42,769 nucleotides of DNA from Herminiimonas sp. (GTDB lineage Bacteria > Pseudomonadota > Gammaproteobacteria > Burkholderiales > Burkholderiaceae_D), in contig DAIDBD010000030.1 of assembly GCA_027310305.1 (NCBI GenBank), positions 1 through 42,769 on the forward strand, written 5' to 3'. Positions 1-7,894 of the stretch are shown piece by piece; positions within the stretch are counted from its first letter, which is position 1, and every line of letters starts with the position of its first letter. A program made the translations under genes and the position numbers. The notes below the pieces were generated by a model that worked only from the letters and a program-made list of their open reading frames with translations, was not told where the DNA came from and did not search any database.

Positions 1-1
1 A

Positions 2-136
2 GAGGCTGCGGAGCAGTTGCAGGACACGACCGTCTGGCGCTGCGTGTGTGAGCACCTCAAACTGACTCTTGCCGGTATCGGGCCACCCAAAACGCTGCTG
101 TTGTGCGACAAATCTTCGGTCAACTGCGGTTTTTAG
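2..136 (+). pseudogene. Possible gene fragment at the left edge, beside the IS element
   Basis: A reading frame is open from the window edge to a TAG at 134-136, giving about 44 codons. It overlaps the end of the transposase gene on the other strand. The residues (EAAEQLQDTTVWRCVCEHLK and onward) look protein-like, but I do not recognise a family. It could be the C-terminal remnant of a gene broken by the IS630 insertion, with the last residues coming from the element itself. It could equally be a chance frame. Sequence left of the window would decide. Confidence 0.2.
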
Positions 137-752
137 GATTAATAGGGTACAAGCGTTTCAATTTCATCCGCGCGTCGGTTGTCTTGAAACGCCATTTGAT
201 TGGCGCCTGTCGCGCATTCCGATCCCGTTCGTAAGCAGCCACCTCCCGCTGCAGCATTGCTTCATTGGCGATGCGCCGATTAAGGCAAACCTTGTTCAAC
301 GCAGCCAATTCGATTTCAGCCATGTTGAGCCAGCTTCCATGCTTGGGCGTGTAATGAAACTCGAAGCGTTTTGTCAGGCGGCGCGCCTCTTCAGGTGCGA
401 ACGCTTCATAAAACGATTTGGCCGCATGCGTATTCAAATTATCCAGCACCACGCGGATGCGCTCTGCCGCCGCGTAGCGCCCCTCCAGGGCTTGCATGAA
501 ACGCGCGAAGTCGAGCATCGTTCGTTGCCGGGTCACATCGAGTCGGCATTGTCCTGTCAACGGTTCGCATGCAATAAATACATTGCCGGTGCCGTTGCGC
601 TTGTATTCGTAATCCTGTCGCGCCGGCGAACCCGGCTTGCATGGTTCAGGTTCCTTGACATCCCCGATGCACTGCTGCGGACTTTCGTCCATGCAGATTA
701 CCGGACGTTTCTCATCGTAAGGCTCGGCATATACATCCAGTACATCTTCCAT
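120..752 (-). CDS. IS630 transposase, downstream frame (orfB, DDE catalytic part)
   Basis: This frame encodes 210 residues from its first ATG, but it is open further upstream through the slippery site. It is therefore probably made only as the C-terminal part of the 374-residue fusion. The DDE catalytic core is visible: the first Asp in VICMDESPQQ, the second in VVLDNLNTH, and the Glu in SWLNMAEIELAAL. The core is complete with no internal stop, so the catalytic half looks functional. The gene ends at a TGA at 120-122. The first ATG has no independent Shine-Dalgarno, which favours frameshift expression over separate initiation. Confidence 0.8.
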   Translation of the reverse strand: MEDVLDVYAEPYDEKRPVICMDESPQQCIGDVKEPEPCKPGSPARQDYEYKRNGTGNVFIACEPLTGQCRLDVTRQRTMLDFARFMQALEGRYAAAERIRVVLDNLNTHAAKSFYEAFAPEEARRLTKRFEFHYTPKHGSWLNMAEIELAALNKVCLNRRIANEAMLQREVAAYERDRNARQAPIKWRFKTTDARMKLKRLYPINPKNRS

Positions 753-772
753 CTTCGCGACAAACTCCGCGC

Positions 773-1243
773 CTACCTCAGGGATGCACCATTGTTCCTT
801 TTGCCACGGCTTGAGGTCGCTTTTTTTAAAACCTGCCGCACCGTCTCCGGGGAAATCGATTCCGCGAAATCGAGCTGCACCACCTCATTGGCCAGCAGTT
901 TGAGCGTCCAGTGCTCGCGGCCCTCTGGCGGTTTCGAGCATGCTACCGCAATCAAAAATGCCTCTTGCTTGCCATCAAGCTTGCGCTGCGCACCGGGCCG
1001 CGGCTTGTCAAACAGCGCACGTTCGAGACCCTCCTGGAAAAACCGCTTGCGCACCATGCTGACCGTTCTTGAAGTAATGTCCAATGCCTGCGCAATCACC
1101 GTTTCGCTCATGCCGTCATCAGACTTGAGCAATACCCGCGCCCGCATCAGCACCCGCGCCGAATCGTGACCACGGCGAATCCGTTTTTGCAAGGCCATCC
1201 TTGCTGCCTCGCCAAGCGCTACTCGATATTTCAACACTGACAT
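773..1243 (-). CDS. IS630 transposase, upstream frame (orfA, HTH DNA-binding part)
   Basis: This 156-residue frame carries the N-terminal helix-turn-helix half of an IS630 transposase. Residues about 35-75 (VLLKSDDGMSETVIAQALDI followed by SRTVSMVRKRFFQEG) match the family's winged HTH that binds the terminal repeats. Homology runs normally to residue 141 (ETVRQVLKK). The remaining 15 residues are an out-of-frame tail ending at a TAG. A shift of -1 at that point restores the expected sequence SDLKPWQKEQWCIPEVGAEF, which leads straight into the downstream frame. The 156-residue product alone might bind ends and repress; that is inference. Confidence 0.8.
   Translation of the reverse strand: MSVLKYRVALGEAARMALQKRIRRGHDSARVLMRARVLLKSDDGMSETVIAQALDITSRTVSMVRKRFFQEGLERALFDKPRPGAQRKLDGKQEAFLIAVACSKPPEGREHWTLKLLANEVVQLDFAESISPETVRQVLKKATSSRGKRNNGASLR
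775..827 (-). other. Probable programmed -1 frameshift site of the IS630 transposase
   Basis: On the transposase mRNA the heptamer A AAA AAA (827-821) lies in the zero frame, reading TTA AAA AAA GCG. Slipping back one base turns the next codons into AGC GAC CTC AAG, which restores the conserved transposase sequence. Three bases beyond the heptamer, ACCTCA (817-812) can pair with TGAGGT (780-775), a possible weak stimulatory stem. A sequencing or real indel in the A run is the alternative. Confidence 0.6.
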
Positions 1244-1445
1244 GATTGCACCCCATTCCGGTCATATTGCCCATCCTTTATCGACCGTCCGGCGCTTGAA
1301 TAATTCAACTGGTTGATCTACTAGTGTACAAGCTGGGCGATATTTCAGACAGAGCAATCGCAAGTGGTTGATCGGAAAGCGTCAAAGAGCGGCGGGCTTG
1401 AAAGCTTTGATAAACCGTTTATCGAAATACCTCTGAAAATTCTCG

Positions 1446-3137
1446 CTATTTGACGGAGCGGTTTTCGATTGCCAGGATCGCATCCCTGTCCGTGGAAAAT
1501 AGATGATCGATATTCAGTGTCTCGATCATTCCTGCTTTATCGAGCACATCCCATACCTGTTTTTTGACTGCTGACAGATACAGGGTAATGCCTTCGCTTT
1601 GTAGCGTGATTTGCAGCGCCCCCAGTGTATCAATGCCGCTGGCATCAATATCATTAACGGAACCCGCGCAGAACAGCACGCGTCGTATATTCCGGTTCAC
1701 CTGGCAACGCTCGATGATGAACCGCTCCAGTGAAGCGCCGGTCAGAAAGTTAAGCGCAGCATCCATGCGTACTGCAAGCAGATCGGGAGCAAGTGGCGGC
1801 AGGCCGAATCGGCGGCGATCCCTTAACGTTCCGTCATGATGCTGTCCTACTTCGATAATACGGGGTTGCATGCGCCGATACAGATACGACGCCATGGCGA
1901 GTCCGACGCCGGCAAAGATGCCCCAGTAAAGGCGCGGCAAGGAGAATAGCGTCACTAGGAACGTGACGGCCGCGACCACACCGTCGTCTCGCGAGAGAGC
2001 GAACAAGCGGCGAAAGGCAGAAAAATCAAGCAGCGCGAAAATCGGCACCATGACCATTGCAGCCAGCACCGACCGCGGCAAAAAGTAGATGACGTCAGTC
2101 AGAAACAGCAGGCTGAACAGAACGCAGAGGGCGGAGAATAGCGTGGACCAGGTACTCGTGGCGCCGGCATACAGATTCAATGCAGAGCGCGAGAACGAGC
2201 CGCTTACTGGAAACGCGCCGCTAAAGCCGCTTGCGATTTTTGCGAGACCCTGGCCGATCAGTTCCTGGTTCTCGTCCCATTGTTCGCGCTTCTTGCGGGC
2301 AAGGATGCGGCAACTGGACATGGCTTCGGTAAAGCTGATTAACGCCAGCACCAATGCCGCCGGCCACAATTCCCGGTGGTTCTCCAGTGAAATGGCGGGC
2401 GGTAATACCAGAGGCGGAAGCCCGGCCGATATCAGCCCGACGATAGCACCGCCATGAGCGGCATAATCGAATGCCCAACTTCCGCCGATACCGAATACGG
2501 TGACAAGCAGTATGCCTGGAAAGCGCGGGAAGAAGCGTTTTAGGCCCAGCAACAGCGTCAACGCAATGCAGCCGAATATCGTTGGCAACAGCACACACGA
2601 CGGTGCAGCAAGCACACGATCGATCACATCGGAAAGATTGCCGAACGAGACATCGGTCACGCCAAACAATGCAGGTAACTGTGAAATGATGATAATGATT
2701 GCCGCCGCGTTGATAAAACCGGTAATCACAGGTTGCGATACCAGATGGGCGATCCGGCCGAGCCGGAATACGCCGAGCAGCAACTGAATCACGCCCGAAT
2801 AAAGCGAAAGCCAGATCGCAAGCGCCACCCACTCGGTACTTCCGGGCAAGGCGATCGAAGATAGCGAGCCGAACACCAGCAGGCTGGTCAGCGCAACAGG
2901 ACCAACTGCCAGCAGGGCGGACGATCCCCACAGTATCCCGATCACACTCGGCAGCAGTGCCGCATACAAACCGGTTTGCGGCGGCATGCCCGCCAGCGTC
3001 GCGTAGGCGATGGCTTGCGGAATCAGTACCAGCCCGACACTGATGCCGGCCCAGGCATCGCATTTGAGCGAATCCTTTGTCGGACGCGGCCAGTGCAGAA
3101 ATGGAAGCAGGCGTTTGATATCGACGTTAAAATCCAT
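1446..3137 (-). CDS. SulP-family anion (sulfate) transporter with STAS domain
   Basis: This is a SLC26/SulP membrane transporter of 563 residues from the chosen start. The N-terminal two thirds hold about a dozen hydrophobic helices, including the family signature region GISVGLVLIPQAIAYATLAG and GLYAALLPSVIG. The C-terminal STAS domain (about 430-550) contains RRVLFCAGSVNDIDASGIDTLGALQ. I chose the ATG at 3137 because the protein then begins MDFNVDIKRLLPFLHWP, as relatives do; the frame stays open to an ATG at 3194. It is the last gene of the sulfatase operon, 133 bp after the FGE gene. Family members move sulfate, bicarbonate or other anions. Here it may export or exchange the sulfate freed by the sulfatase, which is inference; plain sulfate or bicarbonate uptake is the alternative. 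Confidence 0.85.
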   Translation of the reverse strand: MDFNVDIKRLLPFLHWPRPTKDSLKCDAWAGISVGLVLIPQAIAYATLAGMPPQTGLYAALLPSVIGILWGSSALLAVGPVALTSLLVFGSLSSIALPGSTEWVALAIWLSLYSGVIQLLLGVFRLGRIAHLVSQPVITGFINAAAIIIIISQLPALFGVTDVSFGNLSDVIDRVLAAPSCVLLPTIFGCIALTLLLGLKRFFPRFPGILLVTVFGIGGSWAFDYAAHGGAIVGLISAGLPPLVLPPAISLENHRELWPAALVLALISFTEAMSSCRILARKKREQWDENQELIGQGLAKIASGFSGAFPVSGSFSRSALNLYAGATSTWSTLFSALCVLFSLLFLTDVIYFLPRSVLAAMVMVPIFALLDFSAFRRLFALSRDDGVVAAVTFLVTLFSLPRLYWGIFAGVGLAMASYLYRRMQPRIIEVGQHHDGTLRDRRRFGLPPLAPDLLAVRMDAALNFLTGASLERFIIERCQVNRNIRRVLFCAGSVNDIDASGIDTLGALQITLQSEGITLYLSAVKKQVWDVLDKAGMIETLNIDHLFSTDRDAILAIENRSVK

Positions 3138-3270
3138 TTTGCAAAAAAATGCGGCTAATGCACAATTTCGCATTTTTGGAACACCAGTGCGCATACTTCT
3201 TCATCGCTTTCATTGCATCGCATCCAGTTGGTGAGTCAAATAAAAAATGGTCCGGATTAATCGACGCCGA

Positions 3271-4254
3271 TTACAGAGCATCTGCCGCAACACGGAATCC
3301 GCAGTTGCTGGATGAGCTGGTTGGCGTGTTCGAGCCTCTTGCCGCTACACGATAACGGTTGCAATAAGAATCGTGGCAGAGAAACGATCCTCCGCGCATT
3401 GATCGTCTTCCGGTCGGGATATCCCATTTCGGGTCTTCGGTTGTGGTTTCAACGTGATAGTCCGGGCTGAACCAATCCGCGCACCATTCCCATACGTTTC
3501 CGGAAACGTTATAAAGTCCGTAGCCGTTCGGCTGGTACGACATTGCCGGCACGGGAGCGGGGAGCCATCCTTTCGAAACGGTATTGGGAAAACTGCCTCT
3601 CCAGATATTGCATCTCGGCCGGCCATCGATTTCCAGTTCATCGCCCCAAGGGTATTTTTTCCCGGATAGGCCGCCGCGCGCCGCGAACTCCCATTCCGCT
3701 TCGGTCGGCAGTCTTTTCCTGGCCCAGCCGCAATATGCGCTGGCATCATTCCACGACACATGCACCACAGGGTGGTCCAGCCTGTCATAAATATATGACC
3801 CCGGACCTTCAGGGCGCTGCCAGCATGCGCCCTCGACCGACAGCCACCATGGCAGGCCCGCAGGCACTTGGCGAATTTTCTCTCTAACTGCTTCGGGCAC
3901 CTGCATATAAAAAACGAATGACGAAGCGAACTGTTCGGCCTCGGTAACGTACTGCGTATCCCTGACGAAATTGCCGAACTCCCGGTTGGTGACTGTGGCA
4001 GGCGATATGAAAAAATCGCTTACCGATATACGGCGGCCGGGCCCTTCCCCGTCTTCCGGAAATCCGTCGGACGAGTCGGTGCCCATGATAAATTCGGCGC
4101 CTTGAATCCGCTTCAGCTGCCCGGGTTTCTGCAGGCCGTTTTCAATACCTGGTCCGATTGCAGTCTTTTCAACCTGGCTGCTCTCCGTCGGGCCACCGGT
4201 TTCCCGTTTGGGAATGCAGCAGGGTTTACCCGGAATGCTCATTGGAACGCTCAT
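3271..4254 (-). CDS. Formylglycine-generating enzyme (sulfatase-modifying factor)
   Basis: This enzyme oxidises the active-site cysteine of type I sulfatases to formylglycine. The 327-residue protein has the SUMF1/FGE fold: IQGAEFIMGTDS near the start of the domain, PVVHVSWNDASAYCGWA, RLPTEAEWEFAARGG, and NGYGLYNVSGNVWEWCADWF. The catalytic cysteine pair of true FGEs is present in GGSFLCHDSYCNRYR (C293 and C298), followed by NTPTSSSSNCGFRVA. These cysteines separate it from the many FGE-like proteins with other roles. No signal peptide is seen, so it should act in the cytoplasm. It starts 31 bp after the sulfatase stop, so the two are almost certainly co-transcribed and act on each other. No strong Shine-Dalgarno precedes the ATG. 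Confidence 0.9.
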   Translation of the reverse strand: MSVPMSIPGKPCCIPKRETGGPTESSQVEKTAIGPGIENGLQKPGQLKRIQGAEFIMGTDSSDGFPEDGEGPGRRISVSDFFISPATVTNREFGNFVRDTQYVTEAEQFASSFVFYMQVPEAVREKIRQVPAGLPWWLSVEGACWQRPEGPGSYIYDRLDHPVVHVSWNDASAYCGWARKRLPTEAEWEFAARGGLSGKKYPWGDELEIDGRPRCNIWRGSFPNTVSKGWLPAPVPAMSYQPNGYGLYNVSGNVWEWCADWFSPDYHVETTTEDPKWDIPTGRRSMRGGSFLCHDSYCNRYRVAARGSNTPTSSSSNCGFRVAADAL

Positions 4255-4285
4255 CGATATGGAGTCAATTTGGAACGATACAAGG

Positions 4286-5911
4286 CTATGCCTCTTCGTC
4301 CTCCCAGAATGCAGCCGAAGTGCCTTGCTGCTGCATCAGTTCAAGGATTTTTTCCCTTGGGATGACGCCGCATCGCTGCGCCCATTCGTCATATCTGGCG
4401 GACATGTCCTTGACCATTTCAGGATGCCGGCTCGCCAGATCCATTTTTTCGGTCCGGTCCCGTTCCATATCGTAAAGTTCCCATGGATCGGGATATCTTT
4501 TCACCAGTTTCCACTTGCCGATCCTGACGGCAGCATTGCCTTCATGCTCCCAGAACATCGGCGGCCGATCGCCCGTATCGTTCTGGAAAACCGGCCGCAG
4601 CGTATTGCCTTCCAGAGGCACGATTTTATTGCCGTTCCACTCTTGCGGATAATCCGTTTCCGTAATATCCAGTATCGTCGCCATGATGTCGGGCAGGTAG
4701 CCCGGCGTGTGGCGTATGCCGCCTTTTTCCTTGATGCCGTTCGGCCAGTGAAAAATCAGCGGTGTCGAGATGCCGCCTTCATGAATCCAGTGCTTGTACA
4801 GCCGGAACGGGGTATTGGAAAGATTGGCCCAGGCCGTGCCATAGCTTTGATAGGTATTTTCCGGCCCCGGCATGATGTCCGGATTATTGCCAAACTGAAC
4901 TTCTTTCCCGGCGCGAGTATGGGATTTCGCAATCATCAGGTTATTGACCAGTTCATCGACCGTCACGCCTTCCGGAATGTCTTCCGCGCATGCGCCATTG
5001 TCCGACAGGAAAATGATCAGCGTATCTTCCAGTTGACCGCTGTCCTTGAGCGCATCGATGATCCTGCCGATACCCTGATCCATCCGGTCGACCTGCGCGG
5101 CATAGACTTCCATGCAGCGCAACGTCCATTCTCTGCTCTTGGCATCCGCCCACTCCGGCTGGGTCGGATCGCGGTCGGTGAGTTCCCACGATTTATCGAG
5201 TATGCCGGCCTTGACCAGACGGTCCAGCCGCTCGACCCTGAGCTGATCCCATCCTTTATCGAAACGGCCCTTGTATTTCCTGATGTCGCTTTCATGCGCA
5301 TGCAGCGGCCAATGCGGCGCCGTGTAAGCCACATATTGAAAGAAAGGCTGATCGCCGTTTTCGCGCCTGTGTTTCGTGATGTATTCGACAGCCTGATCGC
5401 TGATCGCATCGGTGTAGAAAAACTCCTTGTTCTTGCCGGCCTGATGTTCGATATTTTCATTGCCGCGAGTCAGCGTGTTCGGATCGTAAAAGCTGCCGGC
5501 GCCGATGATAGTGCCGAAAAATTCATCGAAGCCTCGTTGCAAAGGCCAGGTATCGGTTGGCTCGGTCAGGCTGCTTGCCACATGCCATTTGCCGCTCATG
5601 TAGGTTTTGTAATTACTGGCCTTCAGCGCTTCGGGTATCGTCACGCAATGCTTGTTCAGGTTGCCCGCGTATCCTTCCGGCCCGAAGTTGTAAGTGAGTA
5701 TGCCGATCCCGGTCTGGTGCGGATGCAAGCCCGTCAGCAACGACGCCCTCGAAGGGCTGCAACGGGCCGTATTGTAAAACTGTGAAAACCGCAATCCATC
5801 CGCCGCCAGCTTGTCCAGATTAGGCGTTTCGATTTCGCCGCCGTAGCAGCCGATATCCGAATAACCCATGTCGTCGTTCAGGATCAGCACAATATTTGGC
5901 TTTTTCTTCAT
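4286..5911 (-). CDS. Type I sulfatase (AtsA-like, cysteine type, cytoplasmic)
   Basis: This is a 541-residue sulfatase of the alkaline-phosphatase superfamily that hydrolyses organic sulfate esters to an alcohol and sulfate. It begins KPNIVLILNDDMGYSDIG, where D13 and D14 are metal ligands. The activation motif CSPSRASLLTG starts at C51, the residue converted to formylglycine. Further metal-site residues lie in FLSDNG. Length and layout match Pseudomonas AtsA-type arylsulfatases, whose formylglycine is also residue 51. There is no signal peptide, so hydrolysis should follow import of the intact ester, in keeping with the ABC importer genes upstream. The FGE for maturation is the next gene. 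The substrate cannot be read from sequence; aryl, alkyl and sugar sulfates are all possible. Confidence 0.92.
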   Translation of the reverse strand: MKKKPNIVLILNDDMGYSDIGCYGGEIETPNLDKLAADGLRFSQFYNTARCSPSRASLLTGLHPHQTGIGILTYNFGPEGYAGNLNKHCVTIPEALKASNYKTYMSGKWHVASSLTEPTDTWPLQRGFDEFFGTIIGAGSFYDPNTLTRGNENIEHQAGKNKEFFYTDAISDQAVEYITKHRRENGDQPFFQYVAYTAPHWPLHAHESDIRKYKGRFDKGWDQLRVERLDRLVKAGILDKSWELTDRDPTQPEWADAKSREWTLRCMEVYAAQVDRMDQGIGRIIDALKDSGQLEDTLIIFLSDNGACAEDIPEGVTVDELVNNLMIAKSHTRAGKEVQFGNNPDIMPGPENTYQSYGTAWANLSNTPFRLYKHWIHEGGISTPLIFHWPNGIKEKGGIRHTPGYLPDIMATILDITETDYPQEWNGNKIVPLEGNTLRPVFQNDTGDRPPMFWEHEGNAAVRIGKWKLVKRYPDPWELYDMERDRTEKMDLASRHPEMVKDMSARYDEWAQRCGVIPREKILELMQQQGTSAAFWEDEEA

Positions 5912-5990
5912 TTCAGGCCCAGACCTTTCTTTCTATCTCTGCTTGCGTTTTCGTGAAAATCTTTTGGTATCCGGCGTCGTTTGCGGCCTG

Positions 5991-7043
5991 CTAGAGCCGC
6001 AGGCCGGTTTGTGGGTCGAACAGGTGTGCTGCGGTCGGCGCGAATGTGACGAATACATCCTGTCCCTCGCTCAAGGATGGGCGCTGATCCGCGCGGACCT
6101 TCACCGGCTTGCCGTTCAGCAGCAGGTTGACGATGATGCTGTCGCCAAGGTCTTCGATGAAGTCGACCCGCGCCGGGATTCCGCTGGACGCGATGCGCAG
6201 GCCGCCGGGCCGTACGCCAAGCACCACACTGCCGTTGCCATGATCGTAGCCTTCCACCGGTAGCGTCACGCCGCCGACATCGACTATTCCGCTGGACAAT
6301 TCCGCAGCCAGCATATTTATCGGCGGCGTGCCGATAAAGCCCGCCACCGCGACGCTGGCGGGGCGCTGGAAAATATCTCTCGGCGTGCCGATCTGCACGA
6401 TCCTGCCTTCCATGAATACAGCCATCCTGTCGGCCACCGTCATCGCTTCTTCCTGGTCGTGCGTCACGTACACGGCAGTCACGCCCAGCGAGCGTTGCAG
6501 CTTGCGCAGTTCGGCCCTGGTCTCCAGCCGCAATTTGGCATCCAGATTGGACAGCGGTTCATCCAGCAGGAACAGGCGCGGCTTGCGGACGATTGCGCGC
6601 GCCAATGCACAGCGCTGCTGCTGCCCGCCCGACAACTGCCCGGGGCGGCGCGTCAGCAAGTGGGAGATGGCGACTTTATCCGCCGCCGCCTTGACCGCTA
6701 CCTGGATTTCGCCGGACGACTTGCCGATCATCTTGAGCGGGAAGGCGATGTTCTCGCCCACCGTCATGTGCGGATACAGCGCATAACTCTGGAACACCAT
6801 GGCCACATCGCGCTCTCCCGGCTGCTTGTGGGTGACATCCTTTTCATCGAGCAGCACCCGGCCGGCATTGACCGATTCCAGGCCCGCGAGAATGCGCAAG
6901 GTAGTCGTCTTGCCGGACCCGGACGGGCCGAGGAGAGCAAAGAACTCGCCCGGCTGAATATCCAGATCCAGACCATGCAGCGCAGTGAAACTGCCATGCT
7001 TTTTCACCACGCCCTCAATACGTACGCTTGCAGAATGATTCAT
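5991..7043 (-). CDS. Sugar-type ABC importer ATPase (MalK/UgpC-like)
   Basis: This is the ATPase of a carbohydrate-type (CUT1) ABC importer, 350 residues long. Visible motifs are Walker A GPSGSGKT (39-46), the Q-loop in VFQSYALYPHMTV, signature LSGGQQQR, Walker B LFLLDEP with D-loop SNLDAKL, and the switch His in VYVTHDQEEAM. A C-terminal TOBE-type regulatory region follows (about 235-350). The ATG at 7043 is chosen because a GGGAGGGG Shine-Dalgarno lies just upstream and MalK-like proteins begin in this way; the frame is open further upstream. The start overlaps the permease stop by four bases. With the preceding three genes it forms one transporter; the sulfatase gene follows 79 bp downstream. 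Confidence 0.92.
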   Translation of the reverse strand: MNHSASVRIEGVVKKHGSFTALHGLDLDIQPGEFFALLGPSGSGKTTTLRILAGLESVNAGRVLLDEKDVTHKQPGERDVAMVFQSYALYPHMTVGENIAFPLKMIGKSSGEIQVAVKAAADKVAISHLLTRRPGQLSGGQQQRCALARAIVRKPRLFLLDEPLSNLDAKLRLETRAELRKLQRSLGVTAVYVTHDQEEAMTVADRMAVFMEGRIVQIGTPRDIFQRPASVAVAGFIGTPPINMLAAELSSGIVDVGGVTLPVEGYDHGNGSVVLGVRPGGLRIASSGIPARVDFIEDLGDSIIVNLLLNGKPVKVRADQRPSLSEGQDVFVTFAPTAAHLFDPQTGLRL

Positions 7044-7894
7044 CGACGCCCCCCTCCCTTGACCGCACCGACGGTCAGACCTTTGACAATATGCCGCTGC
7101 GCTGCAAGCCCGATCAGGATGACCGGCGCCATCGCCAGCATGGCTCCCGCAGCGAGACGCGCCCACTGCGTCTGCTCGACGGAAATGAAATTGAACATCG
7201 CGACTGTAACGGGGCGCACGTTATTGCCGCCCAACACCACCGCGAACAGGAACTCGTTCCATGCATTCAGGAACACGAAGATCGTCGTCACGGCAATTCC
7301 GCCGCGTACCTGCGGCAGGATCACGTACCACAACGTGCGCAGGCGGCCGGCCCGGTCGAGCAGTGCGGCTTCTTCCATCTCGAACGGAATATCCTCGAAG
7401 TACGACACCATCAGCCAGATCGCGAACGGCAGCGAGAATGAAAGGTAAATCGCCGTCAAGCCGCTGTACGTGTCGAGCCCGCCTATTTTCTGGAGGACCA
7501 GATAGTACGGAATGATCAGCCCCATCGGTGGCAGCATCTGCGTCGCCAGCACATAGAAGCCGGAAGTGCGCTTGGCCGGATAGTTCAGCCGTGCCAGCGC
7601 ATAAGCCGCCGGCACCGCGAACAGCATGGTCAGCAGCGTCGCCATGCTGGAAACAACGATGCTTGACCACAGGTTCGGCAGGACCGACGATGCACCGAAA
7701 ATGACTTCGTGATAGTTGTCGAGCGTGGGCGTGAACAACAGGACCGGCGGGTAGGCCAGCACGTCGCGCTCGGACTTGAACGAAGTCAGCAATCCCCACA
7801 GCACCGGAAATACCCACACCGCGAGCAGCAGACCGGCCACGAGCCACAGGCCTGCATGGCGCAATGTTAATTTGGACGTTGTGCTCTCTATCAT
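7040..7894 (-). CDS. Sugar-type ABC importer permease (MalG-like)
   Basis: This 284-residue inner-membrane permease has about six transmembrane helices, beginning with GLWLVAGLLLAVWVFPVLWG. The permease EAA loop is visible as EMEEAALLDRAGRLRTLWYVI, followed by LPQVRGGIAVTTIFVF, as in MalG-type proteins that contact the ATPase. The ATG at 7894 overlaps the stop of the preceding permease (ATGA) and has GGAGAG upstream, so the two permeases are translationally coupled. The frame extends upstream, but that extension lies inside the other permease gene and reads as out-of-frame sequence. It works with the neighbouring permease, binding protein and ATPase. Confidence 0.92.
   Translation of the reverse strand: MIESTTSKLTLRHAGLWLVAGLLLAVWVFPVLWGLLTSFKSERDVLAYPPVLLFTPTLDNYHEVIFGASSVLPNLWSSIVVSSMATLLTMLFAVPAAYALARLNYPAKRTSGFYVLATQMLPPMGLIIPYYLVLQKIGGLDTYSGLTAIYLSFSLPFAIWLMVSYFEDIPFEMEEAALLDRAGRLRTLWYVILPQVRGGIAVTTIFVFLNAWNEFLFAVVLGGNNVRPVTVAMFNFISVEQTQWARLAAGAMLAMAPVILIGLAAQRHIVKGLTVGAVKGGGRR

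Larger units (their letters stand above)
120..1243 (-). mobile_element. IS630-family insertion sequence (coding extent)
   Basis: Two adjacent frames together encode an IS630-family DDE transposase. Joined by a -1 shift they give one protein of about 374 residues, the usual size for the family. The exact ends are not fixed. The best inverted-repeat candidate is CCGGTATCGGG at 72-82 against the inverted partner at 1251-1261, matching 9 of 11 positions, which is too weak to call. IS630 elements duplicate a TA dinucleotide, and no clear TA pair was confirmed here. The element looks intact in its coding part, so it may still be mobile. Confidence 0.8.

Noticed and set aside
69-1169. A 366-codon open frame antisense to the IS630 transposase
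   Set aside because: It overlaps both transposase frames on the other strand and has no motif of its own.
72-1261. Terminal inverted repeats of the IS630 element
   Set aside because: Only a 9/11 match was found and no clear TA duplication, so the element ends are left open.
1409-1423. GATAAA/TTTATC stem beyond the SulP stop
   Set aside because: Weak AT-rich stem without a clear T-run; it may still contribute to termination.
4208-5785. A 525-codon open frame antisense to the sulfatase
   Set aside because: The sulfatase on the other strand has all motifs; this frame is its shadow.
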